From Paratractidigestivibacter sp963611755 (lineage in GTDB: Bacteria > Actinomycetota > Coriobacteriia > Coriobacteriales > Atopobiaceae): a DNA stretch of 14,706 nucleotides. The number at the start of each line of letters is the position of its first letter. The stretch's first letter is position 1. Positions 1 through 7,254 of this stretch are shown here, in pieces. The DNA lies in NCBI GenBank assembly GCA_963611755.1, contig CAVDTK010000053.1, forward strand, positions 1 to 14,706. The letters run 5' to 3'. The position numbers were made by a program, and so were the translations under genes. The notes beneath the pieces were generated by a model. It was not told the origin of the DNA. It was given only the letters and a program-made list of their open reading frames with translations, and searched no databases.

Positions 1-1
1 C

Positions 2-1516
2 TACGGCGCCCCCACCATCACCAACGACGGCGTCTCCGTCGCCAAGGAGATCGAGCTCAAGGACCCCGTTGAGAACATGGGCGCCCAGCTGGTGAAGGAG
101 GTCGCCACCAAGACCAACGACACCGTGGGCGACGGCACCACCACCGCGACCCTGCTTGCCCAGGTCATCGTCAACGAGGGCCTGCGCAACGTGGCCGCCG
201 GCGCCAACCCCATCGCGATCCGCCGCGGCATCGACAAGGCCGTCGACGCCGTCGTGGCCGAGATGAAGAAGTCCGCGCAGCAGGTCTCCACTAAGGACCA
301 GATCGCTTCCGTGGGCACCATCTCCGCTTCCGACCCCGCCGTGGGCGCCAAGATCTCCGACGCCATGGAGGTCGTGGGCAAGGACGGCGTCATCACCGTC
401 GAGGAGTCCCAGACCTTCGGCATCGACATCGACACCGTCGAGGGCATGCAGTTCGACAAGGGCTACATCTCCCCGTACTTCTCGACCAACAACGACACCA
501 TGACGGCCGAGCTGTCCAACCCCTACATCCTGATGACCGACCAGAAGATCTCCAACATCCAGGACATCCTGCCGATCCTCGAGGCCGTCCAGAAGCAGGG
601 CTCCCCGCTGCTCATCATCGCCGAGGACGTCGACGGCGAGGCTCTGGCCACCCTCATCCTCAACAAGCTGCGCGGCGTCCTGAACGTCTGCGCCGTCAAG
701 GCCCCCGGCTACGGCGACCGTCGTAAGCGCATGCTCGAGGACATCGCCGTCCTCACCGGCGGCCAGGTTGCCATGAAGGAGCTCGGCATCAACCTCACCG
801 ACGTCACCGCCGAGATGCTCGGCCGCGCCAAGTCCGTCAAGATCTCCAAGGACAACACCACCGTCGTGGGCGGCGCCGGCGCCAAGGAGGCCATCGAGGA
901 GCGCATCGGCCAGATCAAGTCCGAGATCGAGAACACCACCTCCGACTTCGACCGCGAGAAGCTCCAGGAGCGCCTGGCCAAGCTCTCCGGCGGCGTGGCC
1001 GTCATCAAGGTCGGCGCTGCTACCGAGTCCGAGCTCAAGGAGATCAAGCACCGCATCGAGGACGCCCTGCAGGCGACCCGCGCGGCCGTCGAGGAGGGCA
1101 TCGTCGCCGGCGGCGGCGTGGCGTTCCTGGCCGCTTCCTCCGCGCTCGACGGCGTCGAGACCGTTGACGCAGACGAGAAGATCGGCGTCGAGATCATCCG
1201 CAAGGCCCTTGCCGCGCCCGTGAAGAAGATCGCCGACAACGCCGGCTTCGAGGGCTCCGTCGTGGCCGAGAAGATCAAGTCCATGCCTGCTGGCCAGGGC
1301 CTTGACTCCGCCACCGGCACCTACGGCGACATGATCGAGATGGGCGTGCTCGACCCGGTCAAGGTCGCCCGCGTCACCCTGCAGAACGCCGCTTCGATCG
1401 CCGGCCTGATCCTCATCACCGAGGCCACTGTGTCCGACGAGCCCAAGAACACCAACATCGAGGACGCCATCGCGGCCGCGGCTGCCCAGGGCGGCCAGGG
1501 CGGCGGCATGTACTAA
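2..1516 (+). CDS. groEL: Chaperonin GroEL (Hsp60), 5'-truncated by the window edge
   Basis: Subunit of the cytosolic ATP-driven double-ring folding chaperonin. The frame is open from base 2, and its first residues (YGAPTITNDGVSVAKEIEL) align with E. coli GroEL from about residue 44. Roughly 43 N-terminal residues are therefore missing and 504 remain. Visible landmarks are ENMGAQLVKEVA, the ATP-site motif GDGTTTATLLAQ, the apical-domain stretch around KAPGYGDRRKRML, and EEGIVAGGGVAFL in the C-terminal equatorial half. The tail is short and Gly-rich (GGQGGGMY), like the usual GGM tail. The ATG at 77 is internal (inside the conserved ENMGAQ motif) and is not the start. No groES is visible. A palindromic element and a terminator-like hairpin follow. 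Identity is certain from the family signature; the truncation is an artefact of the window. Confidence 0.98.
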   Translation, partial: YGAPTITNDGVSVAKEIELKDPVENMGAQLVKEVATKTNDTVGDGTTTATLLAQVIVNEGLRNVAAGANPIAIRRGIDKAVDAVVAEMKKSAQQVSTKDQIASVGTISASDPAVGAKISDAMEVVGKDGVITVEESQTFGIDIDTVEGMQFDKGYISPYFSTNNDTMTAELSNPYILMTDQKISNIQDILPILEAVQKQGSPLLIIAEDVDGEALATLILNKLRGVLNVCAVKAPGYGDRRKRMLEDIAVLTGGQVAMKELGINLTDVTAEMLGRAKSVKISKDNTTVVGGAGAKEAIEERIGQIKSEIENTTSDFDREKLQERLAKLSGGVAVIKVGAATESELKEIKHRIEDALQATRAAVEEGIVAGGGVAFLAASSALDGVETVDADEKIGVEIIRKALAAPVKKIADNAGFEGSVVAEKIKSMPAGQGLDSATGTYGDMIEMGVLDPVKVARVTLQNAASIAGLILITEATVSDEPKNTNIEDAIAAAAAQGGQGGGMY

Positions 1517-1522
1517 TCAGGC

Positions 1523-1673
1523 CTAAAGCCTCGGGCGGATAACGTCGCTGTTCGCGGCCCCGCACGCGGCTTGTCGCAAAGTTACCTCGCGCAAAATACG
1601 CGCTCAGAAGAACTTTGCTGACAAGCCGCGAGCGGGGCCGCTTTGTTTCCGCTGTCGCTGCCCGAGGCTTTAG
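1523..1673. repeat. Palindromic element A (about 150-bp long hairpin)
   Basis: A nested, nearly continuous inverted repeat. The outer arms 1523-1536 and 1660-1673 pair perfectly over 14 bp (CTAAAGCCTCGGGC). The inner arms are 1554-1563 with 1632-1641 (10 bp), 1565-1575 with 1620-1630 (11 bp) and 1576-1583 with 1611-1618 (8 bp). They are interrupted only by an A-A mismatch, one bulged T at 1619, and an internal loop. The apical loop 1584-1610 carries TCGCGCA. It starts 6 nt after the groEL stop and lacks a T-tract, so it is not a typical terminator. It resembles a MITE or REP-type palindrome or a 3'-UTR structure. Pairing is read directly; function is unknown. Confidence 0.8.
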
Positions 1674-1703
1674 AGAGCGCTGAGCATAGAGGGAAATAGA
1701 GTT

Positions 1704-1739
1704 GGGGCGCTCGGCCTTTGGCCTTGCGCCCCTTCTTGC
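1704..1739 (+). terminator. Terminator-like hairpin downstream of groEL, copy 1
   Basis: GGGGCGC (1704-1710) pairs with GCGCCCC (1726-1732), and inside it GGCC pairs with GGCC across a TTT loop. The 3' side is only moderately T-rich (TTCTTG), so it is a plausible but imperfect intrinsic terminator for groEL. The same 31-bp sequence recurs exactly at 1945-1975. Confidence 0.6.
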
Positions 1740-1776
1740 AATTCAACATCCTGACCGTACGATGCGGAAAATCGCG

Positions 1777-1897
1777 CAAGTATGCCATCAAAACCAGGAA
1801 GGGCGGGTAGCTCCCCTTATCGAGAAAAGAAAACCGCAGGTCAGGAGCTTGCAGTTTTATCGGCTATACGACTGCCTGGGTTTTGATGGCATACTTG
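1777..1897. repeat. Palindromic element B (MITE-like, 121 bp)
   Basis: Perfect 19-bp inverted repeats (CAAGTATGCCATCAAAACC) at 1777-1795 and 1879-1897 enclose 83 bp with no coding frame. One extra C in the right arm interrupts a further 3-bp match. Immediately outside the left arm is GCGGAA...TCGCGCA (1764-1778), a motif also found in elements A and C. The size and arms fit a miniature inverted-repeat element or a structured RNA. No target-site duplication is obvious directly at the arm ends, although a larger direct repeat (the duplicated hairpin) flanks the element. Confidence 0.75.
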
Positions 1898-1944
1898 TCG
1901 GCTTTTTGCTCCGAAGGCTCGGGCCGCATGAGGAGAAATTAGAA

Positions 1945-1978
1945 GGGGCGCTCGGCCTTTGGCCTTGCGCCCCTTTTG
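1945..1978 (-). terminator. Terminator-like hairpin downstream of GH3, copy 2
   Basis: This is an exact second copy of the 31-bp hairpin at 1704-1734. Read on the minus strand it lies about 48 nt past the GH3 stop and is followed by TTCTAATTT, a usable U-rich tail. Read on the plus strand it is followed by TTTTGG. It could therefore act bidirectionally between these convergent genes. Confidence 0.6.
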
Positions 1979-2022
1979 GTTCGGGTTATTTTGGTTGGAA
2001 TGGGCTTGTGGCGAGAAGACCC

Positions 2023-4833
2023 TTACTTTTTGCCTTGGAGCTTGCGCGCCAAGCGGCCTTGGGGCTTGCCGGCTTTGCGCCAGCGGACCATGCCTACGTG
2101 ACGGCGCCAGAAGTAGAGGGCCATCAGGGCAACAAAGACCAGGTCAAAGGCAATCATGACGGTGCGGATGGTGCCTGCAAGGCCGGTGGTCGCGGTCTCA
2201 AGCGCGTCGGAGTTGGCCACCATGTACAGCACGTTGTGGGTCGCGCGGCGAAGGGCCTGGTGACCGGCGGCGGTATCGGTGGTGTCGCTCGTCAGGGCCA
2301 TGTCCTGCAGGAAGTTGAGGTTGAGGTCGTTGCCCGCGCGCAGGCTACGGTTGATGTCGGACGTGGCGGCGGACATGGTGCAGTCGGTCACCACGGCGCC
2401 GTCGAAGCCCCACTCGCCGCGAAGGACGTCGGTGAGAAGCGCCGCGCTCTCGGCCGCCGGCGTGGTGCCCAGGCGGTTGTACGAGCTCATCATGCCGGTG
2501 TTGCCCGCCTCCTTGACGATGATCTCGAAGGGGCGCAGGTAGATCTCGCGGAAGGCCTGCTCGTTGAACCAGGTCACCAGGCCGCCGTCGCAACGGTGGG
2601 TCTCCTGGTCGTTGCCGGCGAAGTGCTTGACGTAGCAGTAGACGCCGTTGTCCTGGATCGCGCGCGTCTCGGCGGCGATGACCTTGCCGGAAAGAAGCCC
2701 GTCCTCAGAGACGTACTCGTAGTTGCGGCCGCCGAAGGCGCTGCGGTGGATGTTGACGGCGGGGGCGTACAGACCGGCGATGTGGTAGGCCTTGGCCTCG
2801 GCCGCAAAGGCCTCGCCCAGGCGCGCGGCCAGCTCGCAGTTCCACGTCTGACCAAGGACGGACTGGCCCGTGAGCTGCGTTCCGTTTACGCCGACCATTA
2901 AGTTATTGATGCCGTTTGGGCCGTCGCACTCGGTAAGGGAGGGCTTGCCCACAGACTCGACCGAGGCGGTCAGCCACCCGGCGTTGCCCACCAGGACCTT
3001 CATCTCGCCCAGGCTCACCTGGTCGAGAAGGTCGCTCCACTTGGGGTCGTCGTAGTCCAGGCCCTTGACGTCGGCCAGGGTAAGGCCGTTCTTGGCGCCC
3101 GTGGTGATGTCCTGGGTCTCGGAGTTGTCGAGCGGCGCGGGGTTGGTCAAGGCCTCTACCTGCGCGTCCGTTGCTGCCTTGGTAAGCGGAGCCACTTCGG
3201 TGGGCATGGTGCCTGCCCAGTCGGCGCGCGACAGGTACACAAGCCCGTCGCCAAAGCTCACGTCGTCGAACTCGTTGGTCGCGGCCACCTCGTCGCTTTC
3301 GCGCTTGCCGTCGTTCTCGTCGTTGTAGATCACGTCGGCGTCGACGTGGACGGTCTGGCTGGCCACCACGGTGTGCGAGTCGGTCTGCAGCTGGATGCCG
3401 TAGTCGCCGGCCTCCAGCACGTAGGCGCCGCCCTGGGCCTTGATGCCCTGGTAGTCGTAGCTGGCCATGTCCTCGCGGGCAAAGCTGATGCTCAGGGTCT
3501 GGGACTCGCCGGGCTCAAGCAGCTTGGTCTTGTCGAAGCCGGCGAGAACCACGGAACTCTTCTCGATGCCGCCCGCCGTGTAGGGCGCGGCCACGTAGAT
3601 CTCGGCGACCTGCTTGCCGGCCACGCTGCCGGTGTTGGTCACGGTGACCTTGGCGGTGACGGTGGTCCCGTCATCGGTCACGCTGTCCAGCGTCTGGCTG
3701 AACGTTGTGTAGGACAGGCCGTAGCCAAAGGGGTACTGCACGGTGGTGTCGTAGTCGATGAAGCCGTCGACCGCCGCGGTCTCGTAGTAGCGATAGCCGA
3801 CGTAAATGCCCTCCTGGTACTCGACGTAGTGGTAGTTGTCGGCGCCGTTGGAGGCGTCGCCGGTGCCCGCGAACATGGCGCTGTTGGTGTAGGTCGCGTT
3901 GGTGTAGTCGCGCCCGCCGAAGTTGTAGTAGCTGGGCGCGGACTCAACGGCGTACGGGAAGGTGTCCACGGTCTTGCCCGAGGGGTTCACCGCGCCGGTG
4001 AGCACGTTGCCGATGGCGTTGCAGCCGGTGGCGCCCACGGTGCCCACCCACAGCGCCGCGTCGATCTTCTCGTCCTCCAAAAAGCCCAGCTCCATGGCGT
4101 TGGGGCTGTTGAGAACCACCACGACGTGCTCGAAGTTCTGTTTGGCCGCGGCGAGAAGGTCCTCTTCGGCCGGGGTGAGCTCGAGGTAGCTGCGCCCGGC
4201 CTCCGAGCCCTCGTAGCTGGCCATATCGGTGGGCAGGTCGTACCCCTCGCCGCCCTTGCGGGTAAGGACCACGACGGCCGTGTCTGAGTAGGCGCGCGCG
4301 TCGGCCGCCCAGCCGTCCTCGTAGGCGGACTGCGGCAGCTCGTAGAGGTTCCAGTCGGTGCCCACCAGGCCGTAGTCGACGGCGGCCTTGGCGTTTTGGT
4401 CGTAGAAGCTCTTGAGATCCGGGTTGACCTCAAGGCCGGCGTTGGCAAGGCCCTGGTAGAAGCTCACGTTGCTGGACTCGTCGCCCGAGCCCGAGCCGGT
4501 GCCGCCGTAGCTGAAGTTGTTGCCGGCGGTCGACCCCAGGACGTTGATCTTCTTGGAGCCGCCCAGCGGCAGGGCGCCGTTGTTCTTGAGCAGGACGATG
4601 CCCTCGGCCTCGACCTCCTCGGTGAGCGCGGCCGTGGCGGCGCTGGCCGTCTGGCACTCCTCGCTCGTGGTGTCGGTCGCCTTGGTGAAGACGTCCAGAA
4701 CGTCCAGGTGCGGAGCCAAAACGGCCCAGAACGCCGCGTTGAGGGCGACGACCACCGCGATCAACAGGCACACAAGGACCAGCAGCGGCCGGTTAGGCCT
4801 TCGCGGGACCCGAGCCTTCTTCTCTTCTGACAT
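2023..4833 (-). CDS. Domain-inverted GH3 family glycosidase, membrane-anchored
   Basis: 936 residues, probably a beta-glucosidase/xylosidase-type exo-hydrolase on the outer cell face. The domain order is reversed relative to ordinary GH3 enzymes. After an N-terminal membrane helix (about 17-40) come the GH3 C-terminal alpha/beta domain (about 75-375, with VLLKNNGALPL and VQYPFGYGLSYTTF) and a fibronectin-III-like domain (about 390-485). The TIM barrel follows (about 600-875), then a second membrane helix (about 888-909) and a basic tail. The barrel carries NIHRSAFGGRNYEYVSEDG, KHFAGNDQETHR (K736, H737) and GFDGAVVTDCTM. D817 is the expected nucleophile. E196 in GGEGYD is the likely acid/base, by analogy with the EGYD motif of inverted-independent GH3 enzymes. 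The order resembles Ruminococcus albus-type GH3. The ATG is preceded by AAGGAG on the minus strand. Substrate cannot be told from sequence. Confidence 0.93.
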   Translation of the reverse strand: MSEEKKARVPRRPNRPLLVLVCLLIAVVVALNAAFWAVLAPHLDVLDVFTKATDTTSEECQTASAATAALTEEVEAEGIVLLKNNGALPLGGSKKINVLGSTAGNNFSYGGTGSGSGDESSNVSFYQGLANAGLEVNPDLKSFYDQNAKAAVDYGLVGTDWNLYELPQSAYEDGWAADARAYSDTAVVVLTRKGGEGYDLPTDMASYEGSEAGRSYLELTPAEEDLLAAAKQNFEHVVVVLNSPNAMELGFLEDEKIDAALWVGTVGATGCNAIGNVLTGAVNPSGKTVDTFPYAVESAPSYYNFGGRDYTNATYTNSAMFAGTGDASNGADNYHYVEYQEGIYVGYRYYETAAVDGFIDYDTTVQYPFGYGLSYTTFSQTLDSVTDDGTTVTAKVTVTNTGSVAGKQVAEIYVAAPYTAGGIEKSSVVLAGFDKTKLLEPGESQTLSISFAREDMASYDYQGIKAQGGAYVLEAGDYGIQLQTDSHTVVASQTVHVDADVIYNDENDGKRESDEVAATNEFDDVSFGDGLVYLSRADWAGTMPTEVAPLTKAATDAQVEALTNPAPLDNSETQDITTGAKNGLTLADVKGLDYDDPKWSDLLDQVSLGEMKVLVGNAGWLTASVESVGKPSLTECDGPNGINNLMVGVNGTQLTGQSVLGQTWNCELAARLGEAFAAEAKAYHIAGLYAPAVNIHRSAFGGRNYEYVSEDGLLSGKVIAAETRAIQDNGVYCYVKHFAGNDQETHRCDGGLVTWFNEQAFREIYLRPFEIIVKEAGNTGMMSSYNRLGTTPAAESAALLTDVLRGEWGFDGAVVTDCTMSAATSDINRSLRAGNDLNLNFLQDMALTSDTTDTAAGHQALRRATHNVLYMVANSDALETATTGLAGTIRTVMIAFDLVFVALMALYFWRRHVGMVRWRKAGKPQGRLARKLQGKK

Positions 4834-4856
4834 GTTTCTCCTTCCCTTTGTTGCCT

Positions 4857-4881
4857 GGCGAGAAGACCTGTTCTTCTCGCC
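4857..4881. promoter_or_regulatory. Perfect palindrome in the GH3 leader
   Basis: GGCGAGAAGA (4857-4866) and TCTTCTCGCC (4872-4881) form a perfect 10-bp inverted repeat with a 5-nt loop. It lies about 10 to 20 nt before the minus-strand ribosome site of the GH3 gene. It could be an operator for a dimeric regulator or a 5'-UTR hairpin. The left half belongs to the 12-mer found in other intergenic regions. Structure is seen; role is inferred. Confidence 0.5.
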
Positions 4882-5025
4882 GCGTTGGTTGTTGGCGCGG
4901 CCGGGCGGGGCGGTATGCCGGGCCGCCCCTTCCCCCCTTGCCGCGGCCTTTGACGGCTTAACCCTAGGGGTGCGCTCGCGCGGCCGGGGGCGGTTGACCT
5001 AAAATGCGCTGAAGGTGACTTAGTT

Positions 5026-5088
5026 GACGGTTTTGTCCGGGGCCCCGGCGGTTTTCTCGGCGGCTCGGGCGGTTTTGCCTGGGCGCAC
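5026..5088 (+). promoter_or_regulatory. Three 21-bp-phased direct repeats, candidate LytTR binding site
   Basis: CGGTTTT occurs at 5028, 5049 and 5070, exactly 21 bp apart, with shared flanks (G-A/G-CGGTTTT-G/C-T/C-C). LytTR regulators such as AgrA bind 9-bp direct repeats separated by 12 bp, which gives the same 21-bp period on one face of the helix. The array ends 38 nt before the start codon of a LytTR regulator gene and lies in the region shared with the divergent GH3 gene. Autoregulation is the simplest reading. No convincing -35/-10 pair was found beside it. Confidence 0.55.
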
Positions 5089-5126
5089 GGGGATCTCGCG
5101 GCGCCCCGGGGCAGGGAAGAGGGCTC

Positions 5127-5840
5127 ATGTACAGGGCGATCATCGTGGAGGACGACCAGGGCGCGGCCGACGCCCTGCGCGCGCATCTGTCCCGTTTTGG
5201 CAATGAAGCCCAGGTAGAGTTCTCGGTCGAGGTGCTGAGCAGTGCCCTTGAGCTTCTGGAGACCCGTCACCCCTGTGACATCTACTTCCTGGACATCGGC
5301 CTTCCAGGCGTCAACGGCATGGAGGCCGCCCAGATCATCCGTCAGACCGACGAGGTCACGCCTATCGTTTTTGTCACCGACCTGGCCCAGTACGCCGTGC
5401 GCGGCTACTCGGTCGATGCCCTCGATTTCATGGTCAAGCCGGTGGGCTACCAGGACTTCGCCCTGCGCATGAGGCGGGCCCTGCGTGTGATGGCGAGAAA
5501 CGACGGCGCCCGCGTGACGCTTCCCACCGCGACCGGCCTGCGCGTGGTTGCCCTGCGTGACGTGGTCTTCGTCGAGATCATCAAGCACGACCTGTACTGG
5601 CACGTGGCGGGCGTGACGGACCCCCTGCGCATGCGCGGCTCGCTCAAGGCCCTGGAAGAGGAGCTGCCGCAGGACCGCTTTTGCCGCATCGCCGCGGGCT
5701 ACATCGTCAACATGGGCCACATCAAGGCGGCAAGCGGATCCGAGGTCGTCATGAGCGACGGCACGCGTCTGGCGGTCTCGCGCTCGCGCAAGGCCGAGGC
5801 CCTCGCTGCCTTCTCGCGCTTTGCCGGCGGGAGCATATAA
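5127..5840 (+). CDS. LytTR-family response regulator
   Basis: 237 residues; cytoplasmic DNA-binding partner of the kinase encoded next. The receiver domain (1-120) has the acidic pocket E8-D9-D10, phosphoacceptor D56 in FLDIGLPG, switch T84 in VFVTD, and K104 in FMVKP. The LytTR domain (about 129-233) shows the family pattern in FCRIAAGYIVNMGHI and DGTRLAVSRSRK. The usual His-Arg-Ser before Tyr in this motif is replaced by Ala-Ala-Gly, a mild divergence. The ATG follows GGGAAGAGGG at good spacing. The stop overlaps the kinase start by one base (TAATG), so the two are translationally coupled. LytTR proteins of this type usually control bacteriocin, virulence or cell-surface genes. The target here is not known, but phased repeats just upstream suggest autoregulation, and the divergent GH3 gene is a candidate target. 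Confidence 0.95.
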   Translation: MYRAIIVEDDQGAADALRAHLSRFGNEAQVEFSVEVLSSALELLETRHPCDIYFLDIGLPGVNGMEAAQIIRQTDEVTPIVFVTDLAQYAVRGYSVDALDFMVKPVGYQDFALRMRRALRVMARNDGARVTLPTATGLRVVALRDVVFVEIIKHDLYWHVAGVTDPLRMRGSLKALEEELPQDRFCRIAAGYIVNMGHIKAASGSEVVMSDGTRLAVSRSRKAEALAAFSRFAGGSI

Positions 5841-7222
5841 TGGCCTGGTCAGACGCGGTGTTTCTCGGCACGGACGCAGCCTTGCCCGAGCCGTGGCACG
5901 CGCTTCTCGTCCTGTTTCTCACGGCGATCCGCGTGGCGGGCGGGGTCGCGCTCTTCTCGTGGCGGCTGCCCAGAAAGCCGCGTTTTGGCTTGAGGCTCGC
6001 GGCCGTCGTCGCGGCGGTCTCGGTTGTCTACGTGGCGGCCATGCAGCTCATGTTTTATGTGGGCTCGCCCTCGGTCGCGGGCAGCTACCTGGCCGTTTAT
6101 GGCAGTTTCACGGTTCTTCTCGGTATCCTTTACCTGGGCTTTCGCCTCTTGTTCGAGGCCTCGGGCTGGACCGACCTCTTTTGCGTGACCGCCGGCTACA
6201 CCCTGCAGAACCTGGCGACCGGCGTGGCCGAGCTGGTGGCCACCGTCCAGCGCCACAGCGGCGTCGACCCCTCGCAACCCGGCATCTACCTGCTGGTCAA
6301 CGCCCTGTCCATCGCGGCCGTCTTTGGGGCGGGCTATCTTCTCGTCGCCCGCAAGATCGACCGCGAGGGGCTGGCCCAGGTCGAGAACCACGACATGCTG
6401 GTCATGATGCCGGTGGTGAGCCTTATGATCATCGGCCTCGACGTGGTGGTCAAGGCCATGGAAGGTGCCGGGGCACCCCTCTATTTCAGCGTCTTCCTGC
6501 GTGTTTTTCACGGGATGACCTGCGGGATCGTTATTTGGACCGAGTACCAGATGCTCTTTAGGTCGCGCCTGGAGCGCGAGCAGCAGCTGGCCGAGCGCCT
6601 GCTCGCCGAGCACGACCGGCAGCTTCGCGCCTCGCGCGAGAACATCGAGGCGATCAACATCAAGTGCCACGACCTGCGCCACCAGATCAGGGCGCTGAGC
6701 AGCGGCGGGGCGGCGGTCGACGGCGCCGTGCTGGAGGATTTGGCCAAGACGGTGCGCGTCTACGACTCGTCGGTCCAGACGGGAAACCAGGCGCTCGACA
6801 CGATCCTTACCGAGAAGCGCCTGCTGTGCGAGAGCCGCGGCATCACGCTGACCTGCATCGCCGACGGCGAGGCCCTGGCGCAGGTGAGCGCGGCCGACAT
6901 CTACTCGCTGTTCGGAAACGCGCTCGACAACGCCATCGAGGCCGTGGGGCAGCTGGACGACCCCGCGCGCCGCTCGATCACCCTGGTGGTGCGCCGGGCA
7001 ATGGGCTGCGCGAGCGTCCACGTGGAGAACTATTGCTGCGCGTCCGTGGCTCCCGGCCCCGACGGCCTGCCTCTCACGACCAAGAAAGACCAGGTCAACC
7101 ACGGATTTGGCGTGCGCTCCATGAAAGCGGTCGCCGAGAAGTACCACGGGAGCCTCTCGCTTCACGCCGATGGGGACACGTTCGCCCTGGACGTCATGAT
7201 CCCACTTGGGCAAGTCGGGTAG
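5840..7222 (+). CDS. AgrC-like GHKL sensor histidine kinase
   Basis: 460 residues. The start is the ATG that overlaps the regulator stop. Upstream in-frame codons lie inside the regulator gene and are rejected. The N-terminal half (to about residue 234) is strongly hydrophobic, with about six or seven membrane segments (for example 18-40, 51-72, 83-104, 149-170, 188-206, 213-234), as in peptide-sensing HPK10 kinases. A short coiled region leads to the H-box KCHDLRHQI (H277 is the likely phosphorylation site; H281 is a second conserved His). The ATPase domain follows, with N-box FGNALDNAIEAV (N360, N364) and G-box HGFGVRSM (G422, G424). It pairs with the preceding LytTR regulator. No AgrD-like or double-glycine signal peptide gene is visible nearby, so the ligand is unknown. 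Confidence 0.93.
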   Translation: MAWSDAVFLGTDAALPEPWHALLVLFLTAIRVAGGVALFSWRLPRKPRFGLRLAAVVAAVSVVYVAAMQLMFYVGSPSVAGSYLAVYGSFTVLLGILYLGFRLLFEASGWTDLFCVTAGYTLQNLATGVAELVATVQRHSGVDPSQPGIYLLVNALSIAAVFGAGYLLVARKIDREGLAQVENHDMLVMMPVVSLMIIGLDVVVKAMEGAGAPLYFSVFLRVFHGMTCGIVIWTEYQMLFRSRLEREQQLAERLLAEHDRQLRASRENIEAINIKCHDLRHQIRALSSGGAAVDGAVLEDLAKTVRVYDSSVQTGNQALDTILTEKRLLCESRGITLTCIADGEALAQVSAADIYSLFGNALDNAIEAVGQLDDPARRSITLVVRRAMGCASVHVENYCCASVAPGPDGLPLTTKKDQVNHGFGVRSMKAVAEKYHGSLSLHADGDTFALDVMIPLGQVG

Positions 7223-7225
7223 AAT
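7220..7225 (+). promoter_or_regulatory. Possible -10 element before the ferredoxin-like gene
   Basis: TAGAAT lies across the end of the kinase gene, 30 nt before the next start codon. It matches the consensus at four of six positions, and the same hexamer occurs before guaA. No recognisable -35 element is placed correctly, so an internal promoter is only a possibility. Confidence 0.25.
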
Positions 7226-7254
7226 AGAACGTTGCTGCCGATGAGAGGGAAGGT

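Larger units (their letters stand above)
1517..2022. other. Gene-free spacer between convergent groEL and GH3 genes
   Basis: This 506-bp stretch has no credible coding frame. It holds, in order: palindromic element A (1523-1673), a GC-rich hairpin (1704-1734), palindromic element B (1777-1897), a second exact copy of the hairpin (1945-1975), and one copy of the intergenic 12-mer GGCGAGAAGACC (2010-2021). It is locally richer in A+T than the flanking genes, as expected for non-coding DNA here. Confidence 0.85.

Noticed and set aside
1523..1673. Element A as the intrinsic terminator of groEL
   Set aside because: The stem is far longer than typical terminators and no T-tract follows either the inner or the outer stem.
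4832..5002. Small plus-strand frame beginning MFLLPFVAWRED, considered as a signal-peptide gene for the two-component system
   Set aside because: It has no ribosome site, overlaps the GH3 start, has no leader-processing motif, and its hydrophobic start is the reverse complement of the GH3 Shine-Dalgarno region.
4991..5005. TTGACC and TAAAAT as a promoter for the response regulator
   Set aside because: The two hexamers nearly abut (3 bp apart), so they cannot be a -35/-10 pair; no -35 lies 16-18 bp before TAAAAT.
5849..7213. Minus-strand open frame opposite the histidine kinase
   Set aside because: The kinase frame has all H, N and G boxes; the antisense frame is a compositional shadow.
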